Source: Metellina segmentata
Taxonomy: Eukaryota > Arthropoda > Arachnida > Araneae > Tetragnathidae
NCBI GenBank assembly: GCA_947359465.1
Contig: OX375872.1
Span: 137,969,432 to 138,033,431 of the forward strand
Reading direction: 5' to 3'
Length of the DNA: 64,000 bases
Made by a program: the position numbers and the translations under genes. A model generated the notes under the pieces. That model was not told the origin of the DNA, did no database searches, and was given only the letters and a program-made list of their open reading frames with translations. Every line of letters begins with the position of its first letter. The stretch's first letter is position 1. Below are positions 35,240 through 46,217 of this stretch, one piece after another.

Positions 35240-35399
35240 AATACAAGCAGGGATGGGAAGGACATAGAGGGTTGGCAGTACACAGTAATTGCTTAGGAAA
35301 ACTAACAGGGTCTAAATTGCAGGAGACAAACAATACAAAGGGGAAGTGCAATGTAAGGGAGAAAAACAATACCAAGACAAATAATACAAGGGGAAAGTG

Positions 35400-37356
35400 C
35401 AATATAAGGATGAAAAATAAGCTAAAAGTATTTTATTGTAATGCTTGCGCGTGCACGCAGTGTGAGAAATAAAATGGATGATCTCAAGGGAATTGCACAA
35501 GCAGAGGATATAGATATCATTAGGATTACTGAAAGTTGGGCAAGCAGTGAAGATGCACAAATTTTAGAATTAAGTGGATTCACAATGTTTAGGGAGGACA
35601 GAGTGAATAGGAAAGGGGGTGGGGTTTTGATTTATGTGAGAGAATTTTTAAACTGTACGGAAATAAAGTTAAATAGTAAAACTGAGGGTATAGAATCAGT
35701 CTGGGTGAAACTGAATACAGACAAAGGCAAAGGACTAATTCTGGGTAATATATATAGACCTCCTGTTTGTAGTGAAGAGCAGGAAAAGGGCATGTGCAAT
35801 CTGATAAACGAAGCATGTCAAAAAGGAGAATTAATTTTAATGGGGGACTATAATTATCCAAATATTGACTGGACAAACAATCTAGCTACAAATGGGAAAG
35901 GGGCAGAATTTTTGGAAGTGATACAGGATTTTTTTTTTGTACCAGATGGTGTATGAGGATACTAGGGACAATGCAATATTGGATTTGATTTTCAGCAATG
36001 ATGAGGATAGGGTGCAGGATTTGGTTATAGGTGAGCCACTGGGAGAAAGTGATCATAGAAGTATCAGATTAAGTATAAATTTTCAGTCAGCATACACAAT
36101 CAATAGTAGGATAATTCCCAATTTCAGAAAGGTAAATTTTCATAGGATAAGGGAAGAGTTAAAGGAAACATTCAAAGGGGGATTATTAGCACCGCATCAT
36201 TCTGAGCAATGGGAGGAATTCAAGAATAAGTTAGACAGGGTGTTAAAAAAACATGTAACGTTCAGGAAAAAAGGAAAATCTAGAAAATTGCTCCCTATGT
36301 AGTTTTTAGGGGAAACACAAAGCTTTAAAATTAAAACAAAGAACATACAGGGTATATAAAAGCACTGGTATCGACAGGGACAAGGAGGCATATCAGAAAG
36401 CCAGAAAGGAGTTTAAAACTATTAGTCGGAAGCAAAAGGTGTCCTTGGAGGAAAAATTAGCAAGGGAAATAAATATAAACCCAAAAGAATTTTTTGCATA
36501 TGCAAGTGGTAAAAATAAATTTAATACTACACTGGGCCCGTTGGAGGGGAAGGGAGGTGAGTTAATTCAAGACGAGGTGGGAATGGCAAACGTGTTAAAT
36601 GACTTTTTTCTGGGGGTTTTCAATGGTAACTATAGTTTAAAAAAGGATCCCAAGGATGGAGCCTTTGCAGGGGGTATAATTAAAGAATGCAAATTCAACA
36701 GGGAAGAAATAGTACATCAGTTGAAAAGAATTAAGCCATCTAAAGCACCAGGGCCAGACGATATTTATCCGAGAGTACTAGTGGAATGCGCTGAAGAATT
36801 GGGGGAAGTAATTCACACGATATTTAATTCAACATATAGCAAGGGTTGGGTACCAATGGATTGGAAGTTGGCCAACATAACTCCAATTTTCAAAAAGGGA
36901 ATACAAAGTGATCCGGGCAACTATAGACCAGTAAGTCTAACATCAGTAATTTGCAAAATATTTGAATCTGTTAAAAAAGCATATAATGTTATACTTGGAG
37001 GAAGGGGGACTGTTATCAGAGAATCAGTATGGGTTTAGGAAGGGCAGATCCTGCTCTACAAACCTTTTGAAGTTCTATGAAAAAATTACTGAGGAGCTGG
37101 ATAATAAGAGCAGTGTGGATATCGTGTACATAGATTTTCAAAAGGCTTTTGATAAAGTACCTCATGAGGCATTACTGTTTAAATTGGAAAGGCTGGGGAT
37201 TCAGGGAAAAACATTAATATGGATAAAGAATTGGTTATTGGGTAGAAGGCAGAGAGTGCAGGTAAAAGGAAATTATTTACAGTGGACAGAAGTTATAAGT
37301 GGGGTGCCTCAGGGATCAGTTTTGGGACCAATTTTATTTATAATTTTCATAGATGA
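35400..37356 (+). pseudogene. CR1 ORF2, endonuclease and first half of reverse transcriptase
   Basis: AP-type endonuclease: ITESWASSEDAQ, GGGVLIYVREFLNCTEIKLN, GLILGNIYRPP, ELILMGDYNYPNIDW, LDLIFSND and the final GESDHRSIRLSI. The reverse transcriptase begins with IKPSKAPGPDDIYPRVLVEC, LANITPIFKKG, NYRPVSLTSVICKIFE, NQYGFRKGRSCSTNLLKFYE, YIDFQKAFDKVPHEALLFKL and SGVPQGSVLGPILFIIFIDD, where it is cut by the BEL/Pao insertion. Frameshifts occur at a T9 run (35931-35939), around 36300-36430, and near 36970. Without the lesions this would be the element's nuclease and polymerase. Confidence 0.88.
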
Positions 37357-37574
37357 TGGTTGGTCTGGGTTTTGTGCTGACAGTCCTTTTGGATAAGTAT
37401 TCAATAACTCACAAATAGATTACCAGTTTAATCTTTATTTCTCATAAAAACTCTAGCGCTGGTGTGGGACACTCAACCAACCGACGCTCTCGAGGGACGC
37501 TAACTCCCACAAAAGTAAACAATAACAAAATCCCCCGTACAGGGATGGGTACTGCCATCTGGTGGGCCACAACA
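37357..37574 (-). repeat. BEL/Pao 3' LTR
   Basis: 218 bp, starting TGTTGTGGCCCACCAG and ending CCAGACCAACCA on the minus strand. It is identical to the other LTR except near 37485, where this copy reads AACCAACC. Confidence 0.93.
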
Positions 37575-37803
37575 TACCGCCCGATGTTGAATGTACCGAT
37601 TCAATGATATCTTAAGATAATTAAACAATATTAAATTATATTCCAACATAATATTCTCACAGTAAAAACTAATAAATCCGACATAAATGTAAAAATAAAT
37701 AATTAAAATGGACTGTAAATACACTTGAATATCAACAATTACTCACATACATATCACAATCAATAATGGATTAATATTAGAAATTAACTCACAACAATTG
37801 CCT

Positions 37804-38670
37804 TTACTCAACGTTTATAGGCAATAAGCAAAGTTTAGATATTGGTCTTTTAAAGAAGCCCAATTTAGTTTTTACATTGCAAACACGTACTTTTCCATCC
37901 TTACCATAAAATACCTCAGATATTCTACCAAGTATCCAATTTGCAGTGGGCACGTTATCTTCTTTGAACAAGACCATTTCTCCAATCTTTAGATTATCCT
38001 TAACAACTATCCATTTTGACATATTTTGTAGGTGGCTCAAATAAGTGTTGCTCCACCGTTTCCAAATCAGCTGTACGAATTTGGTCACTCTTTGCCATAA
38101 TTTTAATCTATTGTCATTCATATCAGTTTGATTCGGCTCTATTAAAGAATTGATTGGCCTACCAATCAAAAAATGACCTGGGGTCAAAACTTCTAAGTCG
38201 TCAATGTCAGACGTTAAGGGTGTCAATGGGCGGAAATTTAAAATTCCTTCAATTTGGGTAGTTACTGTTAGGAACTGCTCAAATGTCAATTGAGTTTTGC
38301 CTACAACACACTTAAAATGAAATTTAAAGCTTTTAACACCGCTTTCCCAAATTCCTCCGAAATTGGGAGCTCTGGGCGGAAGAAATTTCCATTCAATTGT
38401 TTCGGAAGTAAGGAAATCCTTTCTTGGTTCAGTTACCTACTTCATCAGCTTTTTTAACTCAGAGTTTGCACCTGTAAAGTTTGTGGCATTGTCACTAAAG
38501 AGTTTTGAACTTTTACCTCTTTGTGCAAAGAATCGTTTCAATGTAGCAATAAAAGCTGCAGACGTTAAGTCTGTTACCAGGTCCAAATGAACCGCCTTTG
38601 TAACCATACATACAAATATGCATACATAAATTTTTTGTAAGGTACCTTTCCTTTGGTTTTTATATTTAAT
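37804..38670 (-). pseudogene. BEL/Pao integrase core and C-terminal domain
   Basis: Continues the frame of 40347-38674 after a TAG at 38671-38673. The catalytic core includes the SDNATNF block (second Asp) and a PNFGGIWE block, then a stop near 38440. 38289-37804 holds the end of the core and the basic C-terminal domain usual for Pao integrases (DUF5641). Two nonsense codons inactivate it. Confidence 0.85.
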
Positions 38671-40347
38671 CTAGAAGGGTCCACAAAAATCAACACCAGT
38701 AGAATTAAATGTAAAATCTACAGTGATTCTTTCTTTAGGAAGATCACCCATTATTTGTTGTGCTGGAATTGGTTTGCTTTTAAAACAAGTAACACACTCG
38801 TGGACAATTTTCTTACAAATATTTCGACCATTTAATGGCCAAAACTTGTTACGAACATTATATAGTAATGACTGTGGACCACAATGGAAATTAACCTTAT
38901 GATAATGATTTACAATTATACATGTTAGCTTATTATTTGAGGGTAACAACAAGGGAAACTTTTTATCAAATTTTAAATTTGAATGACCGAGTCTACCACC
39001 AACTCGTAATAAACCATGTTTATCAATAAATGGGTGGAGTTGCTTTATCTTACTACCTTTCTCCACTTCACCTTTAACCTTAATGTCCCTTATTTCCTTT
39101 GAGAAATACTGGCCTTGACACTCCTTGACCAGTAATGCCTCTGCATGCTGGATTTCTTCCACATTTAGAGGACCTGTCCTCTTCTGATCCGGATGCCTTG
39201 CATTAGAAGTGAATCTGAAAACATAGCTTAATACTCGAACTATATTACTATACTTGCTACTAACATTTAACAAGTGATCAAAAACTGTACTAGAAATCGT
39301 TGTATTAATTAAACACTTATCAATAACCTTATCAGTTTTTAGTTCAGATATATAGTGTTCGTTGCAATCACCAGGAATTGTTTTGTAATCACAAGGAACT
39401 GTGTCACTGTGTAAATACCTAGGACCACTCCACCAGAGGTCATTATGAATAATTTTTTCCGGTTCCAAGCCTCGGGAAATTAGGTCCGCTGGATTGTCAG
39501 CTGAAGAAACGTGATGCCACTGATCAGCTGACGACATCTCCTGGATAGCTGCTACTCGATTTGCAACGAAAGTCTTGAGGCTTAGCGTCTCTGAACGAAT
39601 CCAAGCCAAGACTATAGTTGAATCAGACCACAAATATATGTTCTTTACTTCTAGCTTCATTGAAGTAAGAATACGTGTCACTAACTTGGCGAGCAACACT
39701 GCACCACACAATTCAAGGCGAGGAATTGTTGTACGCCTGATGGGGGCAACACGTGACTTGCTGGCAATCAATCTAACTGCGATTTCTCCAGCTGAACTGA
39801 TGGTTTTAAGATATACCACGCATCCATAACAGCTCTCTGAGGCATCAGAGAACCCATGAAGTTCTATAGTTACCGCATCTTTCAGAAGTATACACCTGCT
39901 AACTTCTAAATTGTTGACTAATGATAGCGACTGGACTAATTTCCTCCAGATCTTCTCTTCTTTCTCGGGAAGAACGTCGTCCCAACCTATTTTTAGAAGC
40001 CACAATTTCTGTACAAAAATCTTGGCTTTTGATATTACAGGTCCAAGAAGTCCCAGGGGGTCAAAAATACGAGCTATCGTAGCCAGTACCGAACGCTTGG
40101 TACAACTGTCATCACTTATTTTGACTTTAAAAAAGAATGAATCAGTTCTTGGGTTCCATGAAACGCCTAAAGTCTTAACTTCGTCAGGTAAGTTGAAGGA
40201 AAACTCTCCATCTTCATGGAACAAAAGATCTCGATCGCTGGCACACCATTTGTGGAGTTTCATGCCAGCTTTTCCTACAATCTCGGAAAGTTGATGCTGA
40301 ATATCCTTAGCAGCACTCAAGTGTCTCTGCGCCTGACAGGACATCAT
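38671..40347 (-). pseudogene. BEL/Pao RNase H (A17-annotated region) and integrase zinc domain
   Basis: A 558-codon open stretch. The connection region is followed by an RNase H-like domain (GFSDASESCYG, IPRLELCGAVLLAKL, YLWSDSTIVLAWI) and then the integrase zinc-binding unit (HYHKVNFHCG ... CVTC). The frame joins the reverse transcriptase only after a shift near 40315 and ends at an in-frame TAG (38671-38673) just before the integrase core. This is the part usually annotated as Pao peptidase A17. Confidence 0.9.
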
Positions 40348-40768
40348 CCATGTAGAAGTCGTTCATGAGAATAGGCACTGCTAGGGGGAAGTTCTCTGCT
40401 TCGTCTAAAGCTAATTGCTGCAATGTTTGTGTTGCCAGGTTTGGAGAACTAACCGCGCCATAAGTGACTGTATTCAATTCGTAAGTTCTGATTGGGGCAT
40501 TGTAATCATTCTTCCACAAAATTCGTTGGAGTTTTCTTTGGCTAGGGTGTATCCAAATCATACGGAACATCTTCTCAATATCAGCTGTGAACGCAAAGGG
40601 ATGTTTTCGAAACCTAACCACTATTGAGAAGAGATCGTCCTGAATGACACCTCCGCTGTATTGGAGAGAGTTCAACGAATTTCCCTTCGTCGTCAAGCTA
40701 CTTGCATTGAAAACGACACGAAGGCGACTGGTAGTTTTCTCTGGCCTATAGACCCCAAGATGAGGAAT
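40307..40768 (-). pseudogene. BEL/Pao reverse transcriptase core
   Basis: Carries FTADIEKMFRMIWIHPSQRK, YELNTVTYGAVSSPNLATQT and the active-site YMDD motif (FYMDDVLSG). It is in the same frame as the Gag-side ORF but separated from it by a TAG at 40769-40771. The end shifts frame right after the YMDD block. The usual Pao reverse-transcriptase order is kept. Confidence 0.9.
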
Positions 40769-41938
40769 CTAATACGTCCCCTCTTGCTCCTCAAAATCGC
40801 CTATCTCTTTCATGTGCCCCATTTCCTCGTATTCATTTAAAAAATCTCTATATAATTTTAGATAATCGTCATCCCTCCCAAGGCGATTCCATAATGAATT
40901 TAACCTTTTAATTGCAATATCTTTAGATTTCCCCAAAATTATTGGATCATCTTTTAACGGCATTTTAACGATATATCGTCCCGTTTCATCTCTCAAATGG
41001 TTTTGCTTGAAATGATCATTGCAAATTAAAGTTTCCTTACGTTTAGGAATTTCATTTTCAACATTCTCTATCGCCCAAAATTTTGACATAACCTCATCTA
41101 AGTTACTTTTATCCCTTATTAGACCACAATTTTGAACCTTGTGGTGTTGAAGACACTTAAAACAAAGGTTATTCTTTTTTACAAACTCTGATCTCTCTCT
41201 TATAGATAATTCTAAATAACCAGAGCATTTAAAGATAATATGATTATTTTGATTACAAAATGCACATTTGGAACTCTTTAAATCAGATAAAAACACTTTT
41301 GACACACTTTTAGAATGTTTATTTCTATTATTAACATTTGAATAGTCGAGGGGTTTCCCGCGCGATGTAAAATATAAATCTACTTCTCTGCCCAACTCCG
41401 TAGGAGTAAACCAATTGCCCATTTGTCTCACACTGATGTGAGACGCTGTCTCTTTATCTAAATTTTGAAAAATCCTATCAGAAACAATGAGCTGGTTTAA
41501 AGTTTCAAATGTATCAACCTTTCTCAGTTTTAGGTAGTAATCCCAACTACTAGTTAACCTTGACGCGAATTGATTGTAAGTTTCATTTGAAAGACGGTTT
41601 GCCCTCCTAAAATTTTCAAAACACGCCTGAGGGGTGGGTTCAAATTCCCTTAACACTATGGATTTGATTTTAGAATAGTCATTCAACTCATTATCCGAAA
41701 TGTAAATAATTACATTAGAGGCTTTTTCTCCTAATAAGTTTAAAAGAATTTCAGCCTTAAATTTCTCAGGAACATTCTTTGTATTAAAGGCTCGCTCTAA
41801 AGAATTAAAAAAGAACCCCCATCCTTCAGGTCTACTTGGGATTTTAATTGTAAGGGTGCGAATACTTTTAATCAAACTATCGAGGGAATCGCATTTATCC
41901 ACATCCTGGGATCCATTACTAACACTGTTTTTTTGCAT
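40769..41938 (-). pseudogene. BEL/Pao Gag with zinc knuckles, joined to pol linker without protease
   Basis: The capsid-like region is about residues 20-210. Two zinc knuckles follow: CAFCNQNNHIIFKC and, about 20 residues on, CFKCLQHHKVQNC. About 15 residues later the frame is already in the linker that normally follows the protease (FWAIENVENE, ETGRYIVKMPLK). The aspartic protease of about 200 or more residues is therefore absent, in frame. Without it Gag-Pol could not be processed by this copy. Confidence 0.85.
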
Positions 41939-42200
41939 CTGCTCGCTTTCGGGCTAGCTCTAATTCCGCATGTACTCTTGCTAATTTTAATTGTTCCAAT
42001 TCATGTTGACTTTTCTCTTCCGACTTCCTGCCTTCTATGATCGAGTTTGCAATACCTTCGACCATATCAGGATTTTCAATGTAAGCCGAATGGTTGGAAA
42101 TCAATTTATTTAAAGTCAGCATTGTCATAGAGTCATTAATTGATTCACCTAATTCAATGGCGATCAATCGCAAATCTTCTTTCTTCGCCCCTTTAAACAT
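41919..42200 (-). pseudogene. BEL/Pao Gag N-terminus, frameshifted from the rest
   Basis: Starts MFKGAKKEDLRLIAIELGES, with a charged coiled-coil-like end (SQHELEQLKLARVHAELELA). A stop follows a run of seven A on the coding strand (about 41930-41936); the downstream Gag frame overlaps there, so an indel in the run separates them. It could also be a programmed shift, but Pao elements normally use a single frame. Confidence 0.8.
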
Positions 42201-42291
42201 GTTTCACTCTTTACTTCAATCCAAAAGAAAATGGCACATACCTCTGACTTCAATGTTGCACAACAAGCTATCTCCGGCTGCTAGGACCAAA

Positions 42292-42509
42292 TGGTTGGTC
42301 TGGGTTTTGTGCTGACAGTCCTTTTGGATAAGTATTCAATAACTCACAAATAGATTACCAGTTTAATCTTTATTTCTCATAAAAACTCTAGCGCTGGTGT
42401 GGGACACTCAACCACCCGACGCTCTCGAGGGACGCTAACTCCCACAAAAGTAAACAATAACAAAATCCCCCGTACAGGGATGGGTACTGCCATCTGGTGG
42501 GCCACAACA
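42292..42509 (-). repeat. BEL/Pao 5' LTR
   Basis: 218 bp and the same termini as the 3' LTR; it reads AACCACCC where the other reads AACCAACC. It should contain the promoter and transcription start for the minus-strand transcript. Confidence 0.93.
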
Positions 42510-42514
42510 GATGA

Positions 42515-43347
42515 TATAGGTCAGGGGATCAAGAATAGAATCAGTATATTTGCAGATGACTTAAAAATATGGGGGACAGTGGATACCAAGTTACAGATAG
42601 AAAATTTACAAGGGGATTTTGATAAGATATCCGAATGGGCTGTAAAATAGGGTATGTCATTTAATGTAGGGAAATGTCAAGTTCTGCACATGGGTTACAG
42701 GAACAGTGGAGCCGAGTACTGTCTGCAGGGAGTAAAGGTAAAGGAGGGAGAAACAGTCAAGGATCTTGGGGTGATAATTCACAGGGATTTTAAAATGGGT
42801 CACCAATGTTCAGCTGCGGGTAAAAAGGCTAATAGGTTATTGGGGTATATTAAAAAGACTGTAACTTCAAGGGATAAGAATATAATCTTGCCGTTATATA
42901 AGGGTTTAGTAAGACCACATCTAGAATATGCTGTACAATTCTGGGCTCCATATATGAAAAAGGACATAGAATTAATTGAAAGGGTGCAGCACAGATCTAC
43001 AAAAATAATAAAGGGGCTAGCAAATTTTGACTGTAATGAACGTTTAAGTAAGCTAAACATGTATACACTGGAAAGAAGAAGAAGAAGGAGGGGGGGATTT
43101 GATTCAGCTTTTCAAGTTTGTAAAACAAGGGGACACAGAGAGCTTAAATTTCAATAGGGATAACAGAACAAGGGGCCATGGGTATAAATTGAATAAGACA
43201 CATTTTAATCGGGATTTAAGGAAAAACTACTACTTTAATAGGGTAATAGACAGTTGGAACGCGTTGCCAGAAAATATAGTTAATTCAAAGAGAGTGTACG
43301 AATTTAAGATACAATTGGATAGTCAGTGGGAATTGGGGAATACATAA
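42515..43347 (+). pseudogene. CR1 ORF2, second half of reverse transcriptase and C-terminus
   Basis: Resumes directly after the BEL/Pao target duplication: IGQGIKNRISIFADDLKIWG (FADD active site), then MSFNVGKCQVLHMGYRN after a stop near 42650, LGVIIHRDFKMGHQCS, LPLYKGLVRPHLEYAVQFWA, IERVQHRSTKIIKGL, and the C-terminal NRVIDSWNALPENIVNSKRV. The end is frameshifted at an A/G-rich run near 43085. The motifs place the element in the CR1 group. A second copy of this end lies at 55978-56321. Confidence 0.9.
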
Positions 43348-43589
43348 ACAAAGGACCAGCCTTGTTGGGCTCGAGCCTGTAGCTGGTCGTCAATATTTGT
43401 ATGTATGATACCATTCATAAAAAATACGATTTTTGCTCACTGGAGCAATTACAAAAAATATCGACCTTACAAAAACTTAACATGACATGGTTGGTATGAT
43501 GGTTAATACATTGTATGTCTCTGACGATGAAATACAGTCTGTACAACGCCTAGGCATGCTGAGGATCAAATTATCGAGCTGATCTTGGG

Positions 43590-44183
43590 GAAGATCACTC
43601 ACTCAGCAAGCAATGCTCTCCGAAGTTCCGGTGCACATGTAGGAGGTGGTTGACGGGGTGCAACTCGTCGGCCACGCATGTCCCACACATGCTCTATCGG
43701 ATTCAAGTCAGTTGAGAATGCTGGCCATTCCATGCGGGTGATATCCTCAGATTCAAGGCATTCGTTTACAATGTTTGCACGGTGAGAACGGGCGTTGTCA
43801 TCCATAAACACAAATTCTGCGCCCATGGTACCCCTAAACAAACGAACATGTTGCTCCAAAATGATGTCCCGATAAATTTGGCCTCTCATGGTTCCGCTTT
43901 GAACATGTAGATCTGTTCTGGAGCTCAGTATAATTCCGACCCAAACGAGCAATCCTGCACCACCGTTGTTGTTCAATGATGTCTTGGTGGTAGAGGGCAC
44001 CTGGCGTTCTCCATATGAACGTCCGCCATGAATCAAACTGCAAGCTAAACCTGGACTCGTCGGAAAACAAACATCACACAAGCCCACTGTGACAATGTCC
44101 ACATTGCATGTTCTCTACTCCAGGCTACGCTGGCGATAGTGAGTTGCCGTGAGCGGAACACATTTGACAGGCCTGCGAGCATA
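43590..44183 (-). pseudogene. Tc1 transposase, catalytic part (outer Tc1)
   Basis: Minus strand: FSDESRFSLQFDSWRTFIW (first Asp), VFMDDNARSHRANIVNEC (second Asp) and WPAFSTDLNPIEHVWDMRGR (Glu of the DDE triad). The remaining C-terminus runs to about 43599. Its N-terminus lies beyond the nested mariner, at 45644-45965. Frames are shifted. Confidence 0.88.
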
Positions 44184-45641
44184 CAGGGTGTTTCAGTGAA
44201 CCGTTTCAGAACTTCTAAGAGGGGTAGGGTACATCCTGACGAACCAAAATCATATACCAATGGGCAGTCAGAAATGCTTTCCTGACGCGGTAGATGGCGT
44301 TGTGCGAAAATCCCGAGCTTTCGTGTAGGGAATCTTCATTTCGCACAAGAAAGCCAAGTTAGTAGGATGGATGATTACACGATCGCAGAGTTAGCCGATA
44401 TGCATTTGGCGTACGGGGCTGCAAATTGTAGTGGGCCAGCCGCACAGCGTTTGTACGCGGAACGATATCCGACGAATCGTATCCCCAGTCATAATTTCTT
44501 TCCAAGACTGCACCAGAGGTTAGCTGAGACAGGTTCATTAGAAAGAGCTGACAGGGACAGGGTAAGAACACCACGGACTGCAGACGTCGAACAGAATGTG
44601 CTGCAGCATGTACAGGGGAATCCAAGAACGAGTACACGAAGTGTAGCAAACGCAGTCGGGGTTTCCCATTGCAGCGTCTGGAGGATTCTCCGAGAAGAAG
44701 ACATGCATCCGTTTCACGTGCAGCGTGTCCAGACACAGCAACCGGAGGATTATGCACCTCGTATTGCTTTCGCACAGTGGTACCTTGGAAAATGTGCTAC
44801 AAATCCCCTTTTTCCTGCTGAAGTGTTGTTTTCATATGAGGCATCCTTCACAAGGGAAGGAATTTTCAACACGCATAACGACCATATCTGGGCGGTCGAG
44901 AACCCGCATGCAATACGACGTCGTGCAGCACAGATTCGATTTTCGGTCAATGTATGGGCCGGTATTATGGGAGATCACCTCATCGGACCTTACCTGTTAC
45001 CGTCTCGTCTAACCGGACCTAACTACTTGCTCTTTCTGCAGCAAGCATTGCCACAACTTTTGAGAGATGAACAGATTTCTGCATCGACGCAACAGACAAT
45101 GTGGTTCCAACACGATGGAGCCCCTGCCCATTATAGCGGAGATGTTCGTAACTACCTGGAGGATGTCACATTTGGTCAGCAGTGGATCGGACGTGGTGGT
45201 CCCGTGCGTTGGCCTGCTCGGTCACACGACCTATCATGTCTTGATTTTTATTTATGGGGTCATCTGAAATCGCTAGTTTATGACACCCCTGTTGACAATG
45301 TTGAGGAGCTGGATGCAAGAATTGCAGTTGCTGCCAGAGAAATTCGAGATATGCCTGGAGTATTCCAGAATGTTCGGATGTCCATGTGTCGGAGATATGA
45401 GGCGTGCATTGTAGCCCGTGGAAGAAACTTCGAACACTTACTTTAATCCATGTACCTTTTGCTTCTTTTCATGTATTATTAAAACGATTTCTCACTTACG
45501 GTCTCTTTTCTTTACGCTGCTTCTGTGTACAACACCGCTTCAGGAAAGCATTTCCGACCCCACATTGCTATATGATTTCGAGTTGTCAGGATGTACCCTA
45601 CCCCTCTTAGAAGTTCTGAAACGGTTCACTGAAACACCCTG
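44184..45641 (+). mobile_element. mariner/Tc1-superfamily transposon with intact ORF, nested in Tc1
   Basis: TA on both sides. Near-perfect TIRs of about 57 bp start CAGGGTGTTTCAGTGAACCG, with weaker similarity for about 50 bp more. It is 1458 bp. It interrupts the Tc1 transposase gene and is therefore younger. The close match of its two ends suggests a fairly recent insertion. Confidence 0.93.
44367..45446 (+). CDS. mariner-type transposase, uninterrupted 359-residue ORF with altered first catalytic Asp
   Basis: It runs from ATG 44367 to TAA with no stop or shift. N-terminal helix-turn-helix regions (about 1-115, with TRSVANAVGVSHCSVWRIL) precede a catalytic domain. The first catalytic position reads VLFSYEASF, with Tyr157 where the family has Asp; the second is FQHDGAPAHYS (Asp250); the third is LSCLDFYLWG (Asp293), 42 residues later. 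A conserved SPD also reads SHD. The protein resembles transposases often found in ant and spider genomes. If the Tyr is real, the enzyme should bind TIRs but not cut, although the ORF looks intact. The start is the first ATG in the element with good spacing from the TIR. Confidence 0.9.
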   Translation: MDDYTIAELADMHLAYGAANCSGPAAQRLYAERYPTNRIPSHNFFPRLHQRLAETGSLERADRDRVRTPRTADVEQNVLQHVQGNPRTSTRSVANAVGVSHCSVWRILREEDMHPFHVQRVQTQQPEDYAPRIAFAQWYLGKCATNPLFPAEVLFSYEASFTREGIFNTHNDHIWAVENPHAIRRRAAQIRFSVNVWAGIMGDHLIGPYLLPSRLTGPNYLLFLQQALPQLLRDEQISASTQQTMWFQHDGAPAHYSGDVRNYLEDVTFGQQWIGRGGPVRWPARSHDLSCLDFYLWGHLKSLVYDTPVDNVEELDARIAVAAREIRDMPGVFQNVRMSMCRRYEACIVARGRNFEHLL

Positions 45642-45643
45642 TA

Positions 45644-45965
45644 TAGACCAACATGTCCCAAACGTCTGTAAACGGTTTGCCTTCAAACTGTCGTACCCGT
45701 GGCTGAAGATAGCTGACGAGAAAGGTCTGCTTCTCTTTGCAGTTATTGCCAAATACCGGTCATCATTCGGCGTTGTAACTCGGGATAGACATGTACTGTA
45801 ACGTCTACTGACATTTCCATCATTTTGGAATCGTTGCCAAAGCCTAGAGATGACACTTTGGGCGATTCCAAGTTCTACTGAAACTTCCGTCTGAGTACGC
45901 CCACATTCGAGGCGGCCGATAGTTCTATCACGTAAAAAATCATCGACATGCGTCCTCTGTGCCAT
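45644..45965 (-). pseudogene. Tc1 transposase, DNA-binding N-terminus (outer Tc1)
   Basis: Starts MAQRTHVDDFLRDRTIGRLE at 45965, with GRTQTEVSVELGIAQSVISR (helix-turn-helix), then RVTTPNDDRYLAITAKRSRP, running into the mariner insertion at 45641. The continuation is at 44183. Confidence 0.88.
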
Positions 45966-46217
45966 AACTATTCGGTTGTGGCACTGAGCGGCTTACAGAA
46001 CGCTTGTGAACAATTTTACTTCTTTGCTACCATTCCTCATATACACCTCTATTACACTCGATCGCCATTGTGACATACTATCGGCGTCATCAAATGGCTT
46101 CCTGTAGTTTGGATATTATTCTTGAAGATGTGTGCTATAATTGTACAGGTGAAATTTTTACTTTAGAGTTCTATTTCCGTGTGATTCTGAATTATCCTTA
46201 ATTTATGGACATGAGTG

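Larger units (their letters stand above)
37357..42509 (-). mobile_element. BEL/Pao LTR retrotransposon, young but defective
   Basis: Two 218-bp LTRs (37357-37574 and 42292-42509) differ at one position by eye. On the coding (minus) strand they begin TG and end CA. The target duplication is GATGA (37352-37356 and 42510-42514), inside the CR1 reverse transcriptase. Gag, reverse transcriptase, RNase H and integrase are recognisable in order; the protease is missing. A candidate primer-binding site, TGGTCCTAGCAGCC, lies just inside the 5' LTR. The element is 5153 bp. Confidence 0.93.
34223..43412 (+). mobile_element. CR1-type LINE, near full length, interrupted by BEL/Pao
   Basis: ORF1 (34457-35239) and ORF2 pieces (35400-37356, 42515-43347) in order, then a short 3' region ending near TTTGTATGTATGATACC. 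ATTCATAAA occurs just before the element (about 34214) and just after it (about 43413), the likely 9-bp target duplication inside the Tc1. Minus the retrovirus-like insertion the element is about 4 kb. The first 200 bases are T-rich repeats of a GTGCTTTTTCTGT type, the probable 5' UTR/promoter. Confidence 0.85.
34140..46217 (-). mobile_element. Tc1-type transposon split by three nested insertions
   Basis: TIRs CACTCATATCCATAAATTAA at 34140 and, read inward from 46217, CACTCATGTCCATAAATTAA, each flanked by TA. The span is 12.1 kb, but only 34140 to about 34222, about 43413-44183 and 45644-46217 belong to it, about 1.4 kb, a normal Tc1 size. A CR1 LINE (with a BEL/Pao inside) and a mariner account for the rest. 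The transposase pieces on the minus strand join in order across the mariner, confirming the reconstruction. Confidence 0.87.

Noticed and set aside
41919..41950. Programmed frameshift in BEL/Pao Gag at the A7 run
   Set aside because: Members of this group normally have one Gag-Pol frame, and this copy has several plain lesions, so an ordinary indel is more likely.
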